Positions 60,431 to 64,000 of a stretch of 64,000 nucleotides of DNA are shown here, one piece after another. Made by a program: the position numbers and the translations under genes. Within the stretch, counting starts at the first letter, position 1. Each line of letters begins with the position of its first letter. The stretch spans positions 12,945,915 to 13,009,914 of the forward strand of contig NC_092032.1 of assembly GCF_042242105.1 (NCBI RefSeq), written 5' to 3'. The notes beneath the pieces were generated by a model. That model was not told the DNA's origin. It saw only the letters and a list, made by a program, of their open reading frames with translations, and did no database searches. The DNA is from Pempheris klunzingeri. Lineage: Eukaryota > Chordata > Actinopteri > Acropomatiformes > Pempheridae.

Positions 60431-63400
60431 AATTAAGTGACCAAAATATATTTATTGATACAATTCTAATAGGATCATGGTTGTAGAGATCAGAATATCA
60501 CACTCATGAGCGTCTTTTTTTTTTTTTCTTTTTTCGGAGGATTCCTCTTCTTGTGCGAGTTCAAACTAGTTGTTCAGCTTTCTTTTTGTACAACAGAACT
60601 GCTTGTCTCACATATTGCTGTATCCATATCATGTGAATGTTACAAAGCCGAGGCATCGCAGACAGTTAGGTAGGGGGTCAGGTGGGGGTTCAAAATCCCA
60701 TGATTTGCATGCGTGCACGCAGACAGAATAGCGTCCTCACACCTTCACCGTGTCTCCCAAAAGAGAGCGACGGTCCACACGAGTGATGGAGGGGGTTTAT
60801 CCATGTGTCTAGAGGTCATGTGAAGAGTCAGAGACTTCCTCAGAGAAGAGTAGCTCCCTCCCCCGCTTCTGACAGCCAACGGCGTCCTCCCGGTGCTGCC
60901 AAAGGGGCCGTTTCTCTGGAGAGGAGGAGGAGGAGGAGGAGGAAGGGCAGCAGGGCGGGGAAATGTACGCTGACAGCAGTGTGGCTTCCAAACAACCCGC
61001 CAGTTCTGTGGAGCTGGGAGGGGAAATGGAGGGACCAGTCCAGGCAGTCCAGGGGAATGATGTCACTGCTCCTGAATTAGTGATCACTGGAGGGAATGGA
61101 GGAGTTGAGGGGGGTCACCCAGGGGTCGCGTTTCTGCGGTTTGCAGCGCATATACATCAAGCTAGGAGACGCCCTCTTCCTCAAAGAGGCACAAAGGATT
61201 TTCAGAAAACAATTCCTTATGGCTGTGCAGCTTAAAGAGAAGCAAACTGGTTTAAATGCTCGATGTTTTCTTTGATATGTGGACATTTGGTTTCATGGTC
61301 TAAGAAGTTTTGGGGGATCCATCTTGTTTCTTCTGGATTTGTGGTCAATGTCAAGTTAGAATACAGCGCACCTAAGTGTTTTCAGCAGATTGTAGTTCAT
61401 ATTTACAGCACAGGTCTCTAGTGAATGGAGTGAAAATGGACCAAGGAGTGTTTGAATGTTGACGGGCAGCTAGTACCAGCGTGTGCAATCAGAGCTGCAG
61501 CAGGGAGCCACTCCAGCCGTGGGCTTAGGGAGACGACGACGACGACGATGATGATGATCGCGATGCTTGTGATGATGAGTTCTCCAGCTGTGGCCAGTTG
61601 GACCCGAGTGCACAGAAAAAGAGAGGGGGGGGGGGGTGATTTCGTAGAGGAGGAATGGAAAAATGGACCCTAAAAAACAAAAGTAGGATCAAGGGAGGAG
61701 ACTTGGAGAATCTGTTCCACTGAACAGAGCGTCTGGATTACCGCTCCCAGTCGCGTACGGGTGGGGAAATGAACGGAGGCCAACGCTGATGTATCACAGC
61801 AGAGAAGAAAGGATCTTGGATGGCAGTGTTTTGGGAGGGCTTCTAATGTCTAGTCAGTCCATGCATGAAAAAGAAAAAGTCAGTAATGCCACAAAGGGCA
61901 CAAAACATGGGTGTGAACCTCTCCATTCCCCAGGTGATCAACAGAGCTGTTGACGGAGTGTTTTCTCTGCTGTTGGAGCTGTAAAAGAATTTGAATTATG
62001 ATAAGCAGCGAAGTAATTGGCTTTCAGTTTAATTTTATGATGGGTTATAAGTGGCATGCTCTGATTATACGCCGACAGTAGCAGTCGAGATCTTAATTCA
62101 AGTGATATCACATCTTATTAAACCGCAAAAAACAACATTCCAGGATTAAAAAGCTTCTGTCAGGAGTCGAAAGATCTTGTTCACGATGACTTTTTTTTTT
62201 TTTTTTTTTGGTTACTTTTGGGTCCCAGTATTTATTTCAACCGAACCTGTAACCTTTATTTCAACTTGTGTACAACATCTGTGCCTGTATTCCCTTCATT
62301 TTCAGTGATTCCCTTTTGCTTTCTGTGTTCTCAGTCCCCACATAAGTATTTGGGTTACAGGAATCCTGTTACGTGTCATTTATTTCCCCCAATCCCCGGC
62401 TGTATTGGTGCCATTTCTTTCTGCCACTTTTCTGTTACACAGTGTTTGCCTACAGTTGTCCTCAACTGCTATCAGCAAAAAAACCCATTTTGATTTTTTA
62501 TTTTCTTTTGGAGAAATTTCGTCCCTGGCTTCCAGTTGTGCAGCATCTGCAATATCAAGCAGCATTAAAGTGACAAACGCCAACGCAATGTGCCCCAGTT
62601 TGAAGGATTTAGGAGATTTTAATGTGCCTTCACAGCTTTCTGTCAACCAAAGGTTAAGTGTCCCCTTTCTTTAAAATCCTTTATCTCGTTCTTCCCACTT
62701 CTCTTGTCACCGCTGCGTGCTATTTGGTTAAAGCTTTGCATGTGCGTCAGTCGAGTCTGATAGCAGAGCCGAGGTGTCGGGGTATTTCCTCATATCGGGC
62801 TCTCTTTGTTGACGCAAGCTGAAGATGTCTGTCTAACTTTTTTTTTTTTTTTTCTTGTCATGTGTAAAATGCTCATTAGGTGATCTTGTGTGTAGTTTCA
62901 AGTGACCTTACCTTTGCCGATTTCATCAAGTATAACTTCTTAATTGAACAGCGAATGCCTACATGTACAGTATAAGATATGCGCTGATGTTGATTCAGAA
63001 ACATAACCCCAGGTGTGATGTAATCATGACCTGAATCTCATGTATGAGCACCTCAAGTAACGGTATCACACATTGTTGGTTGTGAAGAAGCTGTCATGGT
63101 TTCCAAGGAAATAGTTTTTTATGTCTGTATGTATTTCATATACGACTAGTGTAAGACATTCACTTTTGCAGTTTAGCCACTTAAATATGTAAAAAAGAAT
63201 CAAATCCTCAATACGTAAATGTTTTACTTGATATTCAAACACAGAACCACAGCATCTCCCTGCTTAGATATTGTTAGAAACTGGGATCTCTTTTATTTTA
63301 CACCAATGGAGGCCGCATGAGCAGAGCCTTGTAGCTGTACAGAGACCATTTGAAATCTGCTTAAAAAGACATCGAAGTCACTTGTGACGGATATTATCAA

Positions 63401-64000
63401 GAGATTCACTCATCAGACTATTTTCTGTGATCAAGAACTACACTGCAGCCGGAGCTCTTCTTGTTTCTCCACTGCTAAACAAGCCTGAGATAATCTTGAA
63501 TCCTAAGACTGATTTCTTGATAATAACCAGAACGAGTGACCCCCGTGTTTAACTTTGGTGCTTTTGTGCTGCTTACATTTCTATGGTGTTCTTTGTCTCA
63601 CAAAGCTTTTTTTTTTTTTTTTTTCTTTCCTGTATGAGAGAGTGAAGAAAACAGATCCATGCTGTGGAACGATAAAAGGCAGTGCTGTGAAATTTAATGT
63701 CATGCTCTTAATACTGTTTTTATGGAGGGGAGATCGTCTTCAGGTGTAATAATTTAGAAGAGTTTATTAGAGTGTTCAAAAGACGTAATAAACGACATAA
63801 AAATCACCGTCTTGTTTTTCTATGTCACAATGTTTGGATTCTCAGGAAAAGTTGCTGAATGTTGGTACTTCCACTTTCATTTCTTCTTTAAGCAGAATTT
63901 TACTGGATTACAAAATACAGCACTGTGATGAAGTATCCTGACTATGACGGCTAGGTAGTTTTTTTTCTTTCTGTGCTCCGGCTTTGCTATAATGTGATTA
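60431..64000. other. Long nck1 3' UTR or intergenic DNA
   Basis: No coding exon is recognised. The stretch holds T-rich runs (60508-60535, 62189-62209, 62839-62854, 63607-63624), a GAGG/AGG tract (60924-60943), ACG/ATG triplets (61530-61557) and a G run (61624-61636). The part from about 60840 to 61680 is richer in G+C than its surroundings. ORFs there are short and look like by-products of the tracts. Confidence 0.4.
63787..63792 (+). terminator. Candidate distal polyadenylation signal
   Basis: AATAAA followed within 20-30 nt by a CTTGTTTTTCTATG stretch, a plausible downstream element. Assignment to nck1 is inference. Confidence 0.3.

Noticed and set aside
1..64000. CRISPR arrays, phage or bacterial defence islands, and operons.
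   Set aside because: No regularly spaced repeats, Shine-Dalgarno-led ORF clusters or bacterial proteins are present. All confident genes are intron-containing vertebrate genes.

Overview
This window is nuclear DNA from a teleost fish, most likely a spiny-rayed (acanthomorph) species. The evidence is vertebrate exon-intron genes with GT-AG introns, AT-rich introns and intergenic DNA, abundant CA/GT microsatellites, and several repeat families I know only from fish genomes. It shows no sign of operons, phage, plasmid or CRISPR. Gene names come from recognising translated exons against vertebrate proteins I know. No search was run.

Layout. (1) Positions 1-668, minus strand: the first three coding exons of a secreted elastase-like S1 serine protease. 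The gene runs off the left edge; a TATA box sits at 711-718. (2) Positions 1774-5350, plus strand: a complete nine-exon gorasp1 gene (GRASP65, Golgi stacking), head-to-head with the protease across about 1.1 kb. (3) About 5.4-31.8 kb: a gene-poor stretch with no convincing coding exon. It holds a Tc1/mariner relic, two copies of an AGCTTAGC-type fold-back repeat, two copies of a long fish repeat, one hAT-like relic, LINE tails and a few enhancer-like patches. (4) About 31.85-34.9 kb, plus strand: slc35g2, with a noncoding or leader exon and one coding exon for a 416-residue ten-TM EamA-type transporter. (5) 37.15 kb to at least 60.4 kb, plus strand: nck1. It has a CCAAT/GC-box promoter, a noncoding first exon, a first-SH3 exon, a 752-bp exon (second and third SH3 plus the start of SH2) and a last exon finishing the SH2 domain. 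(6) About 60.4-64 kb: a long 3' UTR or intergenic DNA with simple repeats.

The tandem slc35g2-nck1 pair in the same orientation matches the human 3q22 arrangement as I remember it, which supports both names. In human, gorasp1 lies elsewhere (3p22).

The most informative findings concern transcript structure. There is an alternative first coding exon of nck1 at 51.2 kb, which would give an adaptor lacking the first SH3 domain. A frame stays open across the slc35g2 splice junction and would add 20 N-terminal residues, behind a strong-context uORF. Inside nck1 a hAT-like element is inserted into another copy of its own family, and its 8-bp target duplication is still readable. I found no new multi-gene system here.
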